Assembly (NCBI RefSeq): GCF_963662255.1
Contig: NC_085046.1
Coordinates: 131,733,332 to 131,797,331 of the forward strand
DNA length: 64,000 nucleotides
Direction of reading: 5' to 3'
Origin: Cinclus cinclus
Taxonomy: Eukaryota > Chordata > Aves > Passeriformes > Cinclidae
In this document: in pieces, positions 42,401 through 50,235 of the stretch
Position numbering within the stretch: the first letter of the stretch is position 1
Layout: each line of letters opens with the position of its first letter
Program-made: the position numbers and the translations under genes
Notes under the pieces: generated by a model
Databases searched by the model: none
Told to the model about the DNA's origin: nothing
Seen by the model: only the letters and a program-made list of their open reading frames with translations

Positions 42401-45400
42401 AAAAACTAGCCAATAAGACAAATCATAAAACACTACACTAAAAATCATTTTTAGAACTACAACAAATAATCAAGTTGGGATGTTAAATATTCACTGTACC
42501 AACATGGATTGCTGCTGTAAAACACACTGCACTTTCAAGTAGAGCAACTAGGATTTGCTAAAAGACTCGGTGAAGCATATTTTGTATGAGAAATTCCCCT
42601 GACAAGTGCTAGCTGTAGCAGTGAGACTTGTGAGCAAAGACAGCAAATTGAATGGTTACATCACTCCTCATCTGGAACCAAACTGGCAGTTTTATGTAAA
42701 TGCAGATGACCAGTGCACCACCTTAAACCTTTCTATTTAAGTTTACCTATCTATTTAAGTATGTTTCAACTGTTTAGAATTGTCACATTTCTTACCTTTG
42801 TATCAGTGATCTTTCATATAAAACAAGAAACTTCTTTAAATGGAAGCTAAACACTAATTTCCCTAGAGGGGAAGGGTAAGAGAAAAGAAAGCAAGTCTTG
42901 GTGAACTGCATTTTTTTAAGCACAGAGAGACTTTTAGAAATAGAGCACAGAGTTTATTGTAAAAATAGTTTTATGCCAGAAAGAGCAAATAAGATCTGAA
43001 GTTCAGATAATTATTCCTGTAGTGGAGTAACTAATGCTGTGTCATCCTCACTTAAACTGTCAGGCTTAAGGTTTTGGACAAAACACATGTGTGCACTGTG
43101 AACATTAGATCCGTGCATTTATTTCAACATCTTTTTTCTCCAAATTGTCCCTCTCAATTTAAAATCCTCTAACTACTGCAGCCAGGCCTTGTCTTCACGC
43201 TTTCTCTGGTGCACATACAGACACCAACTACTGCAGTCTCCTGTGTGATGGAGTTGTTTCTAAGAGCCAAATCCATAGTGGACTTCAATTAATTCAAGGT
43301 TAAAAAAAAAAGTCTGTACAACTGAAGAGCACAAGTACTTTTTTTTGTGTATGATTTTTTCCTGCATAAATGGCTGTTGATACAGAGAAAGACAAAACAG
43401 CAACTTTTATACTAAGCAGCTTGCAAATTTAACTGCAAATTAGATTGCTGCTAGTGTAATGACTAAAATAAAATATCTTGTACCCCTTTCTCTTCTTCAT
43501 ATAAGTTTCAAATACATAATAACACCTATTTAAGTCACAAATTATTAACTGTGCCCGAACTGTGAAAAGGCAGCTACAACATAGTGCAGTTCGCCAAGCT
43601 TACGTATGTCCTTGGTTGTTTTTCCTCAGGTGTCAAGTCATTTTTCATGTAAATATGACTGTGTAGTGAATAGTTATCTACTTTAGATAGTTTAAGAAAG
43701 AAACTGTCACACCTTTCACATTTATTTTTTGACAGAATCAGAAATTTGACAAACATCCTACATGGCAATCAGAATATTTCATAAATAAATACTACACCAA
43801 AAAAGTACCTCAAATATATGTTATTGTTCATAGATTTTAACTTTTACAAATATTTAGCGCATAAATGTTGACTGATACCATACTGTTCTTTGAATTAAAA
43901 ATGTTGTTCTCTGACAGCTTTGATTTGCAGTGCCAACCTTAAAATACAGCTACTAATATCTCAGTCCTTTAGTCTTACTTTATCAGTGGTCCAACAAATA
44001 AGTTTAAACCTTATAAATTATTTGAGAAGGAAAAAGGAAGCAACATTTGTGCCCCAATTACTACTTTACTAAATTCCCCGTGACAGGTCACAACTACTCT
44101 TAGCCAGGATCACATTCACAGTATAGTTTCACATTACAGTAGCCAAAATAAACTTGCTGCTTTCAAAATGGAAGGAACTCAACCCTGCTTCCTCTTCCCC
44201 GTTCTTCACTATCAACTCTCCCTCCTGCAGCACTTTTTAAAATATTCTGGTGTGCACCCAATAAGGAGATAAACCAGTTCAATTTCCTAATGCACTAGAT
44301 TATATGTACTTCACTTTACTAGGGCTATCTTTGTATCATTTTAGCAAGTTAAGTCAGTTTCCTGTGGGATCAGAAACTTACAGTTAGTGCAAAGTAAGAG
44401 GCAGAGAAAACAAACCTCCGCCTTCAGAAGAGAGCAATTACTTTGACTTACAACATCTCAGGAAAGTTTCAGCAAGAACATTCACAGACAATTACATATG
44501 CACTCTCTAAAAAGCAGCATCTGGGGTGTAGCAAGCAACTGTAATCAGAAGAGGACCCTGCCAGAGCAAAGTCCAAAAAGGCCTATGATTACCTAGAATA
44601 CCAGCCTATGTAAAAGTAACCTTCCACATTCAACCAGACATGAAATAACACTGTAAATTCTGATGCTTAACTTCCCAAATTATTGTTCTTAAGTAACAAT
44701 ACCAAGATCAAACCTTAATGTATTGCTGCATACATTAATCATATAACAGTCTATATTACAACAGTGATAGTGCAAATCTTTTCAGGCAGCCAGCTTTTTA
44801 TTTTTAAAAAAGTGTTTCCAACTAGGAGTCTGATGATAATAAAAATAATGTCATGACAGTAATATCATTCCCTCCTTCTCTTCTGAAAGTGGTCAATCTA
44901 AACTTGGCTATGCTTTCAAGAAATTAATCCTAAAACCACATCCAACACTTTGCCCATTACTAAAGTTTATCAAGCAGCTGTAACTCAGGAAATTCAAATA
45001 TTATATCAGTTATGGCTTCCCAGTAATTAAACCACCCATTCCTGTTTGAAGCGGGCTACCTGCACTTTTGCTAAAGTAGATTAGGAAGCATTTCAAGCAC
45101 ACCAAAATAAATCACTTAAGCTAAAAGTCCTGTATTATCGGCACAAAACTTGCAGATTGGCTATTTGAGAATGCATCAGGCCATCCCTTCTTTTCCCCAA
45201 CTTGGGGCAGCAATGCAGATCTCACACAAGTAACAGAAGAGAAGTTCATGCTTGGGCTGCCTTCCTTTACACAAGAGGATGGGTGCTCTCCCAGCATACC
45301 TGTGGACATCGCAGGGGGGGTTCAGGTCTGCATTATCACTTGAACATGAACACTCGCATTATCAGGAGCTCTCTCTCCCTCCCTGTGCATGGCTGCTGCA

Positions 45401-48400
45401 GATGTGTGAGGCCAAGACACCAGTTCCACATCCCTGCTGGCTCCCTGCACAGCCACACCACACCCTAAGCCAGCTCCTTCCAGCAACATCTGCTTGAGAT
45501 TTTTAACAGATTTGCTCATCACTAAATGCAAGGGGGGGGGGTGGCATTTGCCAGAGTAGCAGTCACATATCCACTGATCACTTGCACAGTAAAGTCAGTA
45601 ACATTCAAATAACAGAGACAGGCACTGAATGTATTGTTAAGGGAAAACAAAGTCATGTAAAGAATGAGATCATCCTTTCTTCCCCTAAAGCTGACTCTAC
45701 ATACAGACTCACTGAAAATTCAAATTAACTTTTCTCAGGTGTGCTACTGGTTTCAAAGATGTTACTGCCAGAAAACTTACTACATGACACTTTTAAACAC
45801 TCATAATCAGAATACCCTCTATTTAACCAAATTCATTACATCTCATCTCCAGGACAAGAGAAAAGACTACATTAACACTGTGCCAATGACCACTTCAAAA
45901 ATACATCTTACTCTAGGCTAGGACTTACACAGTTTAGCTGACAAGAATTCTCAGTACAAGGTAAAAACGAAGTCAAAGCTTTGAGATTAATCCCATCCCT
46001 GAAGGTTAGTTCATGTACGGAAAGCCATTTATGTAAGGTGAAAGACTCCCCTTCTTCCCAGAGCATCAAGTTAAACTGCTCCTGTGAGGTTTCATGACAG
46101 CCAAGAAAAGGCTATTTGTCATGGTTACACCCACTTCCTAACCCAACATAAAATTAAGAAATATACTTAAGAATTTGCTAAGATTAACTTATCTAGGAAA
46201 CTGTGTCAAACTTCCTTTACAAAGTCTCCAACCCTTAAAGAGACAGATAATTGACAAAATATACCTAACCTAAAATACACCAGTTGCAACAGAAGCTGGA
46301 CATCTCTTTTTCAAATATTAAAGCCATTAATTATTTACATCCCAAATACTCTATGGAGATGCTTCTCAAACTGCAGGCCATACTGAATTTTTCTCCCATT
46401 AAACTCCTCATATGGAGTTTGCAAACAAATTGCTTGGGGAAAAGATTCCAAGTTACCTGTCTTCTTTAATAAACTTACCAGAAAAACCTCAATTACCTCA
46501 GTTCATCCTAAACAAAAGCTTGGCCTAGTATCCATTTCAAAATATTAATCCTAATACAACTACAAAATTAAGTATGACCTTGTCCTCTGTGAACTCTCTT
46601 CAGTGTCACCAGCTCCCAGGCATCTGAGTGAAGAAGTCAACGCTGTTTCAGCTTATTTGAGAGAGGACTAATAATTACCATCAAGGTACAATATTAACCT
46701 ACATTTTCAAAAACACTAGCTAAGAAGTATTTTCAGATGATGAGTAGATGTGCTCAGAAGTCCTCCGCTTATTTGTGGTTCTAGAGTTACTTTCTCCTCT
46801 TTCTTTGAAGTTGTTTTACCACTCTCACAGCTGCTGCACGAATAAGGGTGATAACAAATTACACAGAAAACCTAATAAGAACTGTAGAATGGAATGACAT
46901 AAAATGCACCAAACTAAACTGGAAAAAACTACTTCCTTACATTTTCTTGACTACTTAAGAGCAGAGCAATACTTCAGGAGAAGAATGGTTTCCAGAAACA
47001 CTTCACTGCCTTCACACATCTACACTAGTTATTAAGCATAATGTATCAAATACTTGATTACAAAAATTCAACAGTGTCCTGTATCCTATACACACAGGGA
47101 TTGCACCAATAAATGCCTTGTGTTTCAAGTGATTACTCCTTAGATGCAGAACAGAAATCCATTACTGAAAGCATACAATGCAGAATTATGATCCCAAAAT
47201 CTGATTTGAGAAACAACTGTCATTTAGAATATAGACACAAAAAAAAGCCCTGACTGACCACTGGCTGCAGCACAGACTGAAAGAAGCCTATAAAGTGAGA
47301 GAGGAAAGAGAAGAGACATGAGATGTTCCAAGATCCTAACTTCTGTGAGTATGTGTACAGGAATTTATTATGCTATCTAGATCATGATCTACATTGACAG
47401 AATAGTAATAAGCAGCAATGCTACTGATAAAATTGAACTAGCATTTCCAGCACATATGTGTGTGCCTCAACCCTAATTATGAATCATTCTGATTTCTCTG
47501 CATTACAAGTTCTGATACACAGCTACTGCACTTTTAGTAAAATCACATTAATGAAGTTGAAATTTCTAACTTGCAGCTCAGATCAAGGAGTAACTAGATT
47601 TTTCAGAATAGTCAGTACTTAACAGCACTTCTGCAGCTTTCTCCATATATTAATTACCACACATTTTGAAGCTTCCTGTATCAAATAGTAGTTGTAAAAG
47701 CTGATGCTGTGGTAAGAAGAAAATAAAATTAAAAAACTATAAAGTATTATGAAGACTGAAAGGGGCTCATATTTTATATCAATATGTCAACAGAAGAGGT
47801 AACATTAAAGAAAAAACAGATTAGCTCTCTCACTTGGAGCAAAGTGTGATAATTACATGCTAAATGTTTTCTAAGGGCCTATCAACATAAAAAAAAAAGA
47901 AAACCCACTGGGGTCCTTTCAAGTTCAAAGCCCTAGATCTTACTCCAAACCAAAAACAGTGCAAGAAGTAAGTGGAAGGACTCCTAGAACAGCATCACTC
48001 TGAAGGAGGATGGTCTATGCCAAATTTGAATGCAGTACCTATGGAGAAAGCAAATCAATCCCACAGGAATGGCTAGGCCTCCAAGAAAGCAGGATTCTGT
48101 AAAACATATTATCAGACTAAGGGAAAAAAATACATTCCACACTAACACACTTCAGGTTTTGGATCTGTTTTATCTTTTCTTTTCCCTGGGTAAGCATATA
48201 GCTTACATAGTTATGCAGAAATTCTGTCTTCAAAACTATTTCTTTTCTTCATTGTACACCCTCAAACCTCACCTGTTTCAAGAGGCATCTCAGAAAGGAC
48301 TGGCCTAGGAAAAGTGACCTAACTACAAATAACTCTGAAGTGAGCTGGACCCTGACCTACTAGTAGTATCAAAACCAGAAGAGTATAAACAAGAGTTCAT

Positions 48401-49393
48401 GCTTTTTAAGACTTAAAAATATTTAAATATTGTTTAGAATCATTAAATAACATTTATCTTTAGTGTAAAAACACTTTAGGTTTCTATCCCGTGATGATTA
48501 AAGATCACTATTTATTCACACATAAATTTGTGAGAAATTAAAGATGAAGTTACTTGTTTTTAAGAATCCCTATATAAAAGAAGTAAAATTTACAAGCTAT
48601 TACACGTACCATTAGCAATTGCTACAGAAAAAAATATATGACAGCCACACAGAGGTGTCAAATACACATCAAGCAACGATGAAAATTTGGTTCACAGATT
48701 CATTTTTTCTCCAAGCACTCCAGTTTCTCCCCAGCCTGTAATTTCTCTCCCCCAAACCTACAAAAAGTTAGCTGGGTGCTTTCCAGGCTGGCAGCTGTCA
48801 TCCCCATCTCAGCCAAGCCGCACACCATCAGTGATTTGGAGATCGGGCCTCCTTTTGTATCTAACACCCGGTGCGTGAGCAGGGGAAGGCAGCGCACACC
48901 GGCGCAGCGTGTGACAGCGCTGCCGCCTTTATCCCGGCTCCCGTCATTCTCTCTCTCACACACCGCGATCCCCCACCCGCATTGTCTGCCTCGCTCCATC
49001 CCTGATTCATACGGACACGTTCTCGCTCCTCCGCCAGGGATCCCCGGGAACCCCCTTCCTCGGCCAGGGATCCCCGGGAACCCCCTTCCTCGGCCGGACG
49101 CCGGAATTTCCCCGGCCGACCGGAGCCCGCGCCGGGCCCGCGGCGAAGGTCGCGGCCCCCGACGCCGCGCGGTGTGAAGTTGGCGGGGGCGGCCGCCGGG
49201 AGAGGCCGATCGCAGCGGGACGCGGCGGGACCCGGCGGAACCGCGGCCCGGCGGGGGGGTCGGGCCGGCCCCGCTGCCCCGGGGCCCCTCCCCTCGCCCC
49301 CGGGGGGCCCCTCCCCTCCGCCCCCCCTCACCGGTCGTTGAGCTGGTCCTCGGTGCCCGGCAGCGGGTGCACCACGAAGTGGATCGAGGTCAT
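6372..49393 (-). CDS. UBR5: UBR5 E3 ubiquitin-protein ligase, 5' part (coding exons 1-16 of a longer gene)
   Basis: Sixteen exons on the minus strand, each bounded by AG acceptors and GT donors (one GC), join in phase into 669 codons. They follow, exon after exon, the N-terminus of vertebrate UBR5 (EDD, fly hyd) as I remember it, with few substitutions. UBR5 is a nuclear and cytoplasmic HECT ligase that recognises N-degrons through a UBR box and builds ubiquitin chains on substrates in DNA-damage, transcription and protein quality-control pathways. This part carries the N-terminal beta-propeller region, the UBA domain (about residues 187-226), an acidic run (about 227-236), an Arg/Glu-rich segment and basic clusters near residues 513-517 and 632-636 that could act in nuclear import. 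The family is about 2800 residues long, so the UBR box, MLLE and catalytic HECT domains lie left of position 1. The gene is truncated by the window, not broken. Identity is near certain; exon numbers count coding exons only. Confidence 0.97.
6485..8103 (-). other. UBR5: UBR5 intron 15
   Basis: AT-rich intron with GTAAGT donor and CTCAG acceptor. I see no repeat or internal exon. Confidence 0.9.
8104..8213 (-). CDS. UBR5: UBR5 coding exon 15
   Basis: The exon completes the Lys codon and encodes [20 protein letters not shown], then [16 protein letters not shown] and A of a Lys codon (residues 595-631). VKTE resembles a sumoylation consensus (psi-K-x-E) and PPPSP a proline-directed phosphosite; both are motif matches only. 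The rest is Ser-rich and probably disordered. The acceptor is TTCTAG and the donor ATA|GTAAGT. Confidence 0.96.
8214..8983 (-). other. UBR5: UBR5 intron 14
   Basis: AT-rich intron with GTAAGT donor and TTCTAG acceptor. Nothing further is seen in it. Confidence 0.9.
8984..9168 (-). CDS. UBR5: UBR5 coding exon 14
   Basis: The exon encodes [20 protein letters not shown] through [10 protein letters not shown] and AA of a Lys codon (residues 534-594). The acceptor is TCTGTAG and the donor [30 protein letters not shown] is conserved as I remember it in vertebrate UBR5 and ends the propeller-like part. Confidence 0.97.
9169..9985 (-). other. UBR5: UBR5 intron 13 (GC-AG type)
   Basis: The intron begins GCAAGTACAG and ends CTGTAG. 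Apart from the C at +2 the donor pairs fully with U1 (CAG|GCAAGT), as is usual for functional GC-AG introns. No nearby GT keeps the reading frame with known UBR5 text. No repeat is seen. Confidence 0.92.
9986..10103 (-). CDS. UBR5: UBR5 coding exon 13, GC donor
   Basis: After TTTTCCACAG the exon completes the Trp codon and encodes [20 protein letters not shown], then [19 protein letters not shown] (residues 494-533). [16 protein letters not shown] is strongly basic and could serve in nuclear import. The exon ends CAG|GCAAGT. The sequence has no GT at that junction, the next exon joins in frame exactly here, and GCAAGT is otherwise a perfect consensus, so this is a GC-AG intron. Confidence 0.96.
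10104..11962 (-). other. UBR5: UBR5 intron 12
   Basis: Intron with GTAAGT donor and CCACAG acceptor. It holds a T/G-rich stretch on the plus strand near 11398-11450, the reverse of the usual plus-strand A-richness in this gene. No internal exon or named repeat is seen. Confidence 0.9.
11963..12117 (-). CDS. UBR5: UBR5 coding exon 12
   Basis: The exon encodes [20 protein letters not shown] through [10 protein letters not shown], then TG of a split Trp codon (residues 443-493). It is preceded by a very long pyrimidine tract ending CTTAG, and the donor is [25 protein letters not shown] is again a propeller-blade-like motif. Confidence 0.97.
12118..12844 (-). other. UBR5: UBR5 intron 11 with extended polypyrimidine tract
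   Basis: The last 65 or so bases of this intron (12118-12185, sense strand) are almost only C and T, with a few interruptions, and end CTTAG. This is far longer than the usual tract. The remainder is AT-rich with no repeat. Confidence 0.9.
12845..12955 (-). CDS. UBR5: UBR5 coding exon 11
   Basis: The exon encodes [20 protein letters not shown] and on to TVATENNK (residues 406-442). It starts at TCTAAAG and ends AAG|GTATGA, in phase 0 at both ends. An 80-nt intron separates it from exon 10. It continues the beta-propeller. Confidence 0.96.
13036..13152 (-). CDS. UBR5: UBR5 coding exon 10
   Basis: The exon encodes [20 protein letters not shown] through EPYRNAQ (residues 367-405), with codon-boundary junctions on both sides. 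The acceptor is TTGTAG and the donor CAG|GTGCGG. The [21 protein letters not shown] pattern is an RCC1/propeller-like repeat blade. FIS and ELV differ from FIC and ELL as I recall them in mammals. Confidence 0.96.
13153..16560 (-). other. UBR5: UBR5 intron 9
   Basis: AT-rich intron with a GTACGG donor and TTGTAG acceptor. It contains a 19-base poly-C run, a 12-base poly-A at 14406-14417 and a TTGG-type simple repeat near 15850-15895. An 86-codon frame at 14851-15111 has no recognised content. Confidence 0.9.
13324..13342 (+). repeat. poly-C run (19 C)
   Basis: Nineteen consecutive C on the plus strand, thus poly-G in the UBR5 transcript, lie in intron 9 about 170 bases upstream of exon 10's acceptor in transcription order. 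Length is liable to vary and to be misread. Confidence 0.95.
16561..16772 (-). CDS. UBR5: UBR5 coding exon 9 (long form with VLLLPL)
   Basis: From the upstream acceptor (CATACCAG) the exon encodes VLLLPL, then an Arg/Glu-rich helix-like segment ([20 protein letters not shown]) and on to LQWWPDK, residues 296-366. The donor is AAG|GTACGG. The first 18 bases (TTCTCCTTCTTCCCTTAG) themselves form a pyrimidine tract ending in TAG, so splicing at 16754 would drop exactly VLLLPL and keep the frame (Arg followed by Glu-Arg-Asp). Both forms appear possible. Confidence 0.96.
16773..18732 (-). other. UBR5: UBR5 intron 8
   Basis: AT-rich intron with GTAATT donor and ACCAG acceptor, followed 18 nt on by a second TTAG acceptor within exon 9. 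No repeat or other exon is seen. Confidence 0.9.
18733..18882 (-). CDS. UBR5: UBR5 coding exon 8
   Basis: The exon completes the split Glu codon and encodes [20 protein letters not shown] through [10 protein letters not shown] (residues 246-295), ending in the first base of the next codon. The acceptor is TTATAG and the donor AGAG|GTAATT. The C-terminal [12 protein letters not shown] part is Ser/Arg-rich with RRSS and SRLGSS contexts that could be phosphorylated (inference). Confidence 0.96.
19293..19372 (+). repeat. minisatellite, 23-bp unit, about 3.5 copies
   Basis: The unit begins GAAGGGAGGACAGAGCTGAT and ends GGA. Copies are 24, 23 and 23 bases with one or two differences each, followed by a partial fourth copy (GAAGGGAGG). 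It lies in intron 7, about 400 bases from exon 8 on the donor side of exon 8's upstream intron. Confidence 0.9.
21247..21320 (+). repeat. A-rich low-complexity tract with C interruptions
   Basis: About 74 bases of nearly pure A on the plus strand, broken by single C bases; the longest uninterrupted run is about 25 A. In the transcript it is poly-U with G. It may be the tail of an old retroelement, but no recognisable element body adjoins it. Confidence 0.9.
25438..25597 (-). CDS. UBR5: UBR5 coding exon 7, UBA domain and acidic tail
   Basis: The exon encodes residues 193-245. It holds the bulk of the UBA (ubiquitin-associated) domain, with helices read from [19 protein letters not shown] and [15 protein letters not shown], then an acidic run [10 protein letters not shown] and SESYLPG. 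UBA domains bind ubiquitin. The acceptor is CTTACAG. The donor GAG|GTTTGT departs from consensus at +3 and +4, which makes this the weakest GT donor of the set. One base (G) of a Glu codon is left for exon 8. Confidence 0.97.
25598..27330 (-). other. UBR5: UBR5 intron 6
   Basis: AT-rich intron with GTATGT donor and TTACAG acceptor. A 17-base poly-A run lies at 27184-27200, about 130 bases after exon 6 in transcription order. Nothing else is seen. Confidence 0.9.
27331..27520 (-). CDS. UBR5: UBR5 coding exon 6
   Basis: The exon encodes residues 129-192: a Gly/Ser-rich linker ([16 protein letters not shown]), an Arg-rich stretch ([19 protein letters not shown]), and the lead-in to the UBA domain ending PEELISQ. 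The acceptor is TTCTAG and the donor CAG|GTATGT, on a codon boundary. The Arg/Ser part looks like a flexible, phosphorylatable spacer before the UBA fold; that is inference. Confidence 0.97.
27521..30544 (-). other. UBR5: UBR5 intron 5
   Basis: Three kilobases of AT-rich intron with GTAAGT donor and TTCTAG acceptor. The open frames in it (for example 27949-28143 and 28646-28888) have no recognisable content. No named repeat is seen. Confidence 0.9.
30545..30664 (-). CDS. UBR5: UBR5 coding exon 5
   Basis: The exon covers residues 89-128, a Ser/Gly/Arg-rich low-complexity linker followed by a conserved segment starting [19 protein letters not shown]. It starts after TTTCAG and ends GG|GTAAGT. 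The beginning reads [12 protein letters not shown] where I remember SKLNSNSGAGRT in mammals, so the linker tolerates change while the SPWFLSG part does not. Confidence 0.96.
30665..31461 (-). other. UBR5: UBR5 intron 4
   Basis: Intron with GTAAGA donor and TTTCAG acceptor. No repeat or alternative exon is seen. The neighbouring introns 2 (31797-32056) and 3 (31539-31714) are short and featureless, so exons 2-5 form a cluster. Confidence 0.9.
31462..31538 (-). CDS. UBR5: UBR5 coding exon 4
   Basis: The exon encodes [20 protein letters not shown] followed by PENSD and two bases of a Gly codon (residues 64-88). The donor is GG|GTAAGA and the acceptor is ATACAG. The Cys-Arg-Ile-Gly core is as I recall it in mammals; PENSD appears to replace PDNND, a mild change. 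Confidence 0.96.
31715..31796 (-). CDS. UBR5: UBR5 coding exon 3
   Basis: The exon encodes [19 protein letters not shown] and on to FLLE, starting with the last base of a split Ser codon and ending on a codon boundary at GAG|GTAAGT. It forms part of the N-terminal beta-propeller region (residues about 36-63). The acceptor is TTTTCAG. Confidence 0.96.
32057..32101 (-). CDS. UBR5: UBR5 coding exon 2 (45 nt)
   Basis: A short exon between TTTCAG and GTAAGG completes the split Arg codon and encodes [14 protein letters not shown], ending with AG of a Ser codon. It is too short for ORF calling and was found by matching the expected continuation of the N-terminus. Phase fits both neighbours. Confidence 0.96.
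37309..38375 (+). mobile_element. CR1 LINE, 5'-truncated, internally deleted
   Basis: From about 37309 the plus strand follows the 3' half of the avian CR1 non-LTR retrotransposon: the end of ORF2 (text such as CTCAACATCTTCATTAAC), then the 3' UTR down to CCCTTCAACCTCAGCCATTC at 38342-38361. Reverse-transcriptase text is broken by stops and frameshifts, and the conserved F-A-D-D box reads F-P-D-D (37556-37567). Several segments are missing, so it is shorter than a complete 3' half. It is antisense to UBR5 and is an old, inactive copy. The subfamily cannot be fixed without alignment. Confidence 0.9.
38566..38584 (+). repeat. poly-A run (19 A)
   Basis: Nineteen A on the plus strand, about 190 bases beyond the end of the CR1 copy. 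CR1 elements end in short ATTCTATG-type repeats and not poly-A, so it is probably unrelated to that insertion. Confidence 0.9.
49033..49095 (+). repeat. 30-bp tandem duplication in the CpG island
   Basis: Two identical 30-base copies (beginning GCCAGGGATCCCCGGGAACC) lie at 49033-49062 and 49063-49092, followed by a few matching bases. They lie in the first 300 bases of intron 1. Each copy contains short palindromes (GGATCC and CCCGGG). Confidence 0.95.
49275..49331 (-). promoter_or_regulatory. G-run-rich segment at the start of intron 1 (possible G-quadruplex)
   Basis: Read in the direction of UBR5, the intron opens GTGAGGGGGGGCGGAGGGGA and goes on with further runs of four to six G, containing an imperfect repeat of about 25 bases (GGGGAGGGGCCCC twice). 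At least four G-runs of three or more with short loops are present, so the nascent RNA or non-template strand could form a G-quadruplex directly after the first donor. Confidence 0.6.
49332..49393 (-). CDS. UBR5: UBR5 coding exon 1 (start codon)
   Basis: This exon encodes [20 protein letters not shown] plus two bases (CG) of an Arg codon. The ATG lies at 49393-49391 in the CpG island, and its protein start matches the known UBR5 N-terminus. The frame stays open upstream to about 49624, but that is GC-rich leader without an in-frame ATG, so this ATG is chosen. The donor reads CG|GTGAGG. The Arg codon is completed 17 kb away in exon 2. Confidence 0.97.
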
Positions 49394-49559
49394 GTTCCGC
49401 GCCGGTGCTCCCCCGGCGGCGACGGGAGGCGGGCGGGCGGGGGCCGGGCACACAATGGGGGCGGCGGGGGAGGGGGCTCTCAGCCACCGTCCCTCCCCCG
49501 GGGTGGTTCGGGGCCGCCCGGCGGAGTCTCGGGCTCTCGGCGACCGCGGCGCTGCGGGC

Positions 49560-49880
49560 GCGGGGCGGGGCGGAACGGCCGCAACGGCGCCGCTCGGAGC
49601 AGGGCCCGCGCCGCGCTCACGCACGCGCCGCCATCTTAGCTTCCAGCGGGCCCTTCTCCCTCCCCCCCTTCCCCGCCCTCCGTGCGCCGCGACAGAGAAG
49701 GGGCGGGGCTTGACCGGCGCGCGCGGCGGCGCGCGTGCAAGCCTCGTGCTGACTGGCGCGCGCGGCTCCCGCCCCTTCCACTAAGCGCGCCACCGATTGG
49801 CCCGGCGCGTCGCCCTCGCGGCGGGGCGCGATGATGTCATTGCGCGAGAGGGACGTAAAGCACCACGTGCTTCGCTCTTG
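49560..49880 (-). promoter_or_regulatory. UBR5: UBR5 core promoter with YY1, GC-box, CCAAT, CRE-like and E-box motifs
   Basis: In the sense of UBR5, AAGATGGCGGC at 49626-49636 is a YY1-type element of the kind usually found just after the start site of TATA-less genes. Upstream follow a GC box (GGGGCGGGGC on the plus strand, 49700-49709), an inverted CCAAT (ATTGG, 49796-49800), a CRE/ATF-like TGATGTCA (49832-49839) and a perfect E-box CACGTG (49864-49869). I infer transcription starts near 49630-49700; this is motif reading, not mapping. The same block could drive divergent transcription to the right. Confidence 0.7.
49617..49634 (-). other. five-codon upstream ORF in the UBR5 leader
   Basis: The only ATG between the presumed start site and the UBR5 start codon is the one inside the YY1 motif. 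It opens ATG GCG GCG CGT GCG TGA. It would be translated only in transcripts starting upstream of 49634. Confidence 0.4.
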
Positions 49881-50130
49881 CTCTGTCTTCCCCATCCCCC
49901 CCCGGCCCCAGAGCGGCTCCTCGGCGGGCGGCGCGCGCGGCTTCCCCTGAGGCGCAGGGCGGGAGCGGAGCCTCTTCCTCTTGGCCAGAGCGGCTTCGGG
50001 GAGGAAGCGGGGGCGCGAGGGTGTGAAGCTTCAATGTGCTGCTCCCCAGGGGTGCCCTTTGGGGGAGACAGGGATTTCCTCCAATGCCCGCAGGTGCTTC
50101 AAGCCTAGCGCTGTCGGCACCCGCTCTCCG

Positions 50131-50235
50131 CGGCCTGTGCTGGCCCTGTCCTTTCTAGCTGCCCTTGTTGTTGCTTTTCTAGTCAGTTCTCCCTGCAGCA
50201 GCCGGGATTTTTCACCATTTTTTAGGGAGGTTCCC
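50131..50235. other. edge of CpG island
   Basis: Unique sequence between the island and the first CR1 fragment. No gene is seen. Confidence 0.7.

Larger units (their letters stand above)
32102..49331 (-). other. UBR5: UBR5 intron 1 (17.2 kb)
   Basis: The largest intron starts in the CpG island with a G-run-rich segment and ends at exon 2. It holds a partial CR1 LINE (37309-38375), poly-A at 38566-38584, G runs at 36343-36350 and 45532-45541, and A/C-rich stretches near 35440-35530. Frames up to 113 codons (35710-36051) show no recognised protein. Long first introns often carry enhancers, but none can be read off here. Confidence 0.9.
48840..50130. promoter_or_regulatory. UBR5: CpG island spanning the UBR5 promoter
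   Basis: About 1.3 kb with dense CG dinucleotides and a sharp rise in GC content against AT-rich flanks. It covers the first exon, the start of intron 1 and the sequence upstream. No TATA box is seen upstream of the gene, which fits a housekeeping promoter with dispersed start sites. Confidence 0.93.

Noticed and set aside
48861..49487. 208-codon minus-strand frame through exon 1 into intron 1
   Set aside because: It is in a different frame from the UBR5 start and made of GC-driven Arg/Pro/Gly text, including the 30-bp duplication read twice.
49394..49624. Open frame in phase with and upstream of the UBR5 ATG (77 codons)
   Set aside because: It has no ATG, is Pro/Ala/Arg/Gly-rich as expected of GC-rich leader read in any frame, and the annotated ATG gives the known N-terminus.
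49338..49784. 148-codon plus-strand frame, and several others, in the CpG island
   Set aside because: GC-rich DNA lacks stop codons by composition. The product is low-complexity Gly/Ala/Arg/Pro text, antisense to exon 1.
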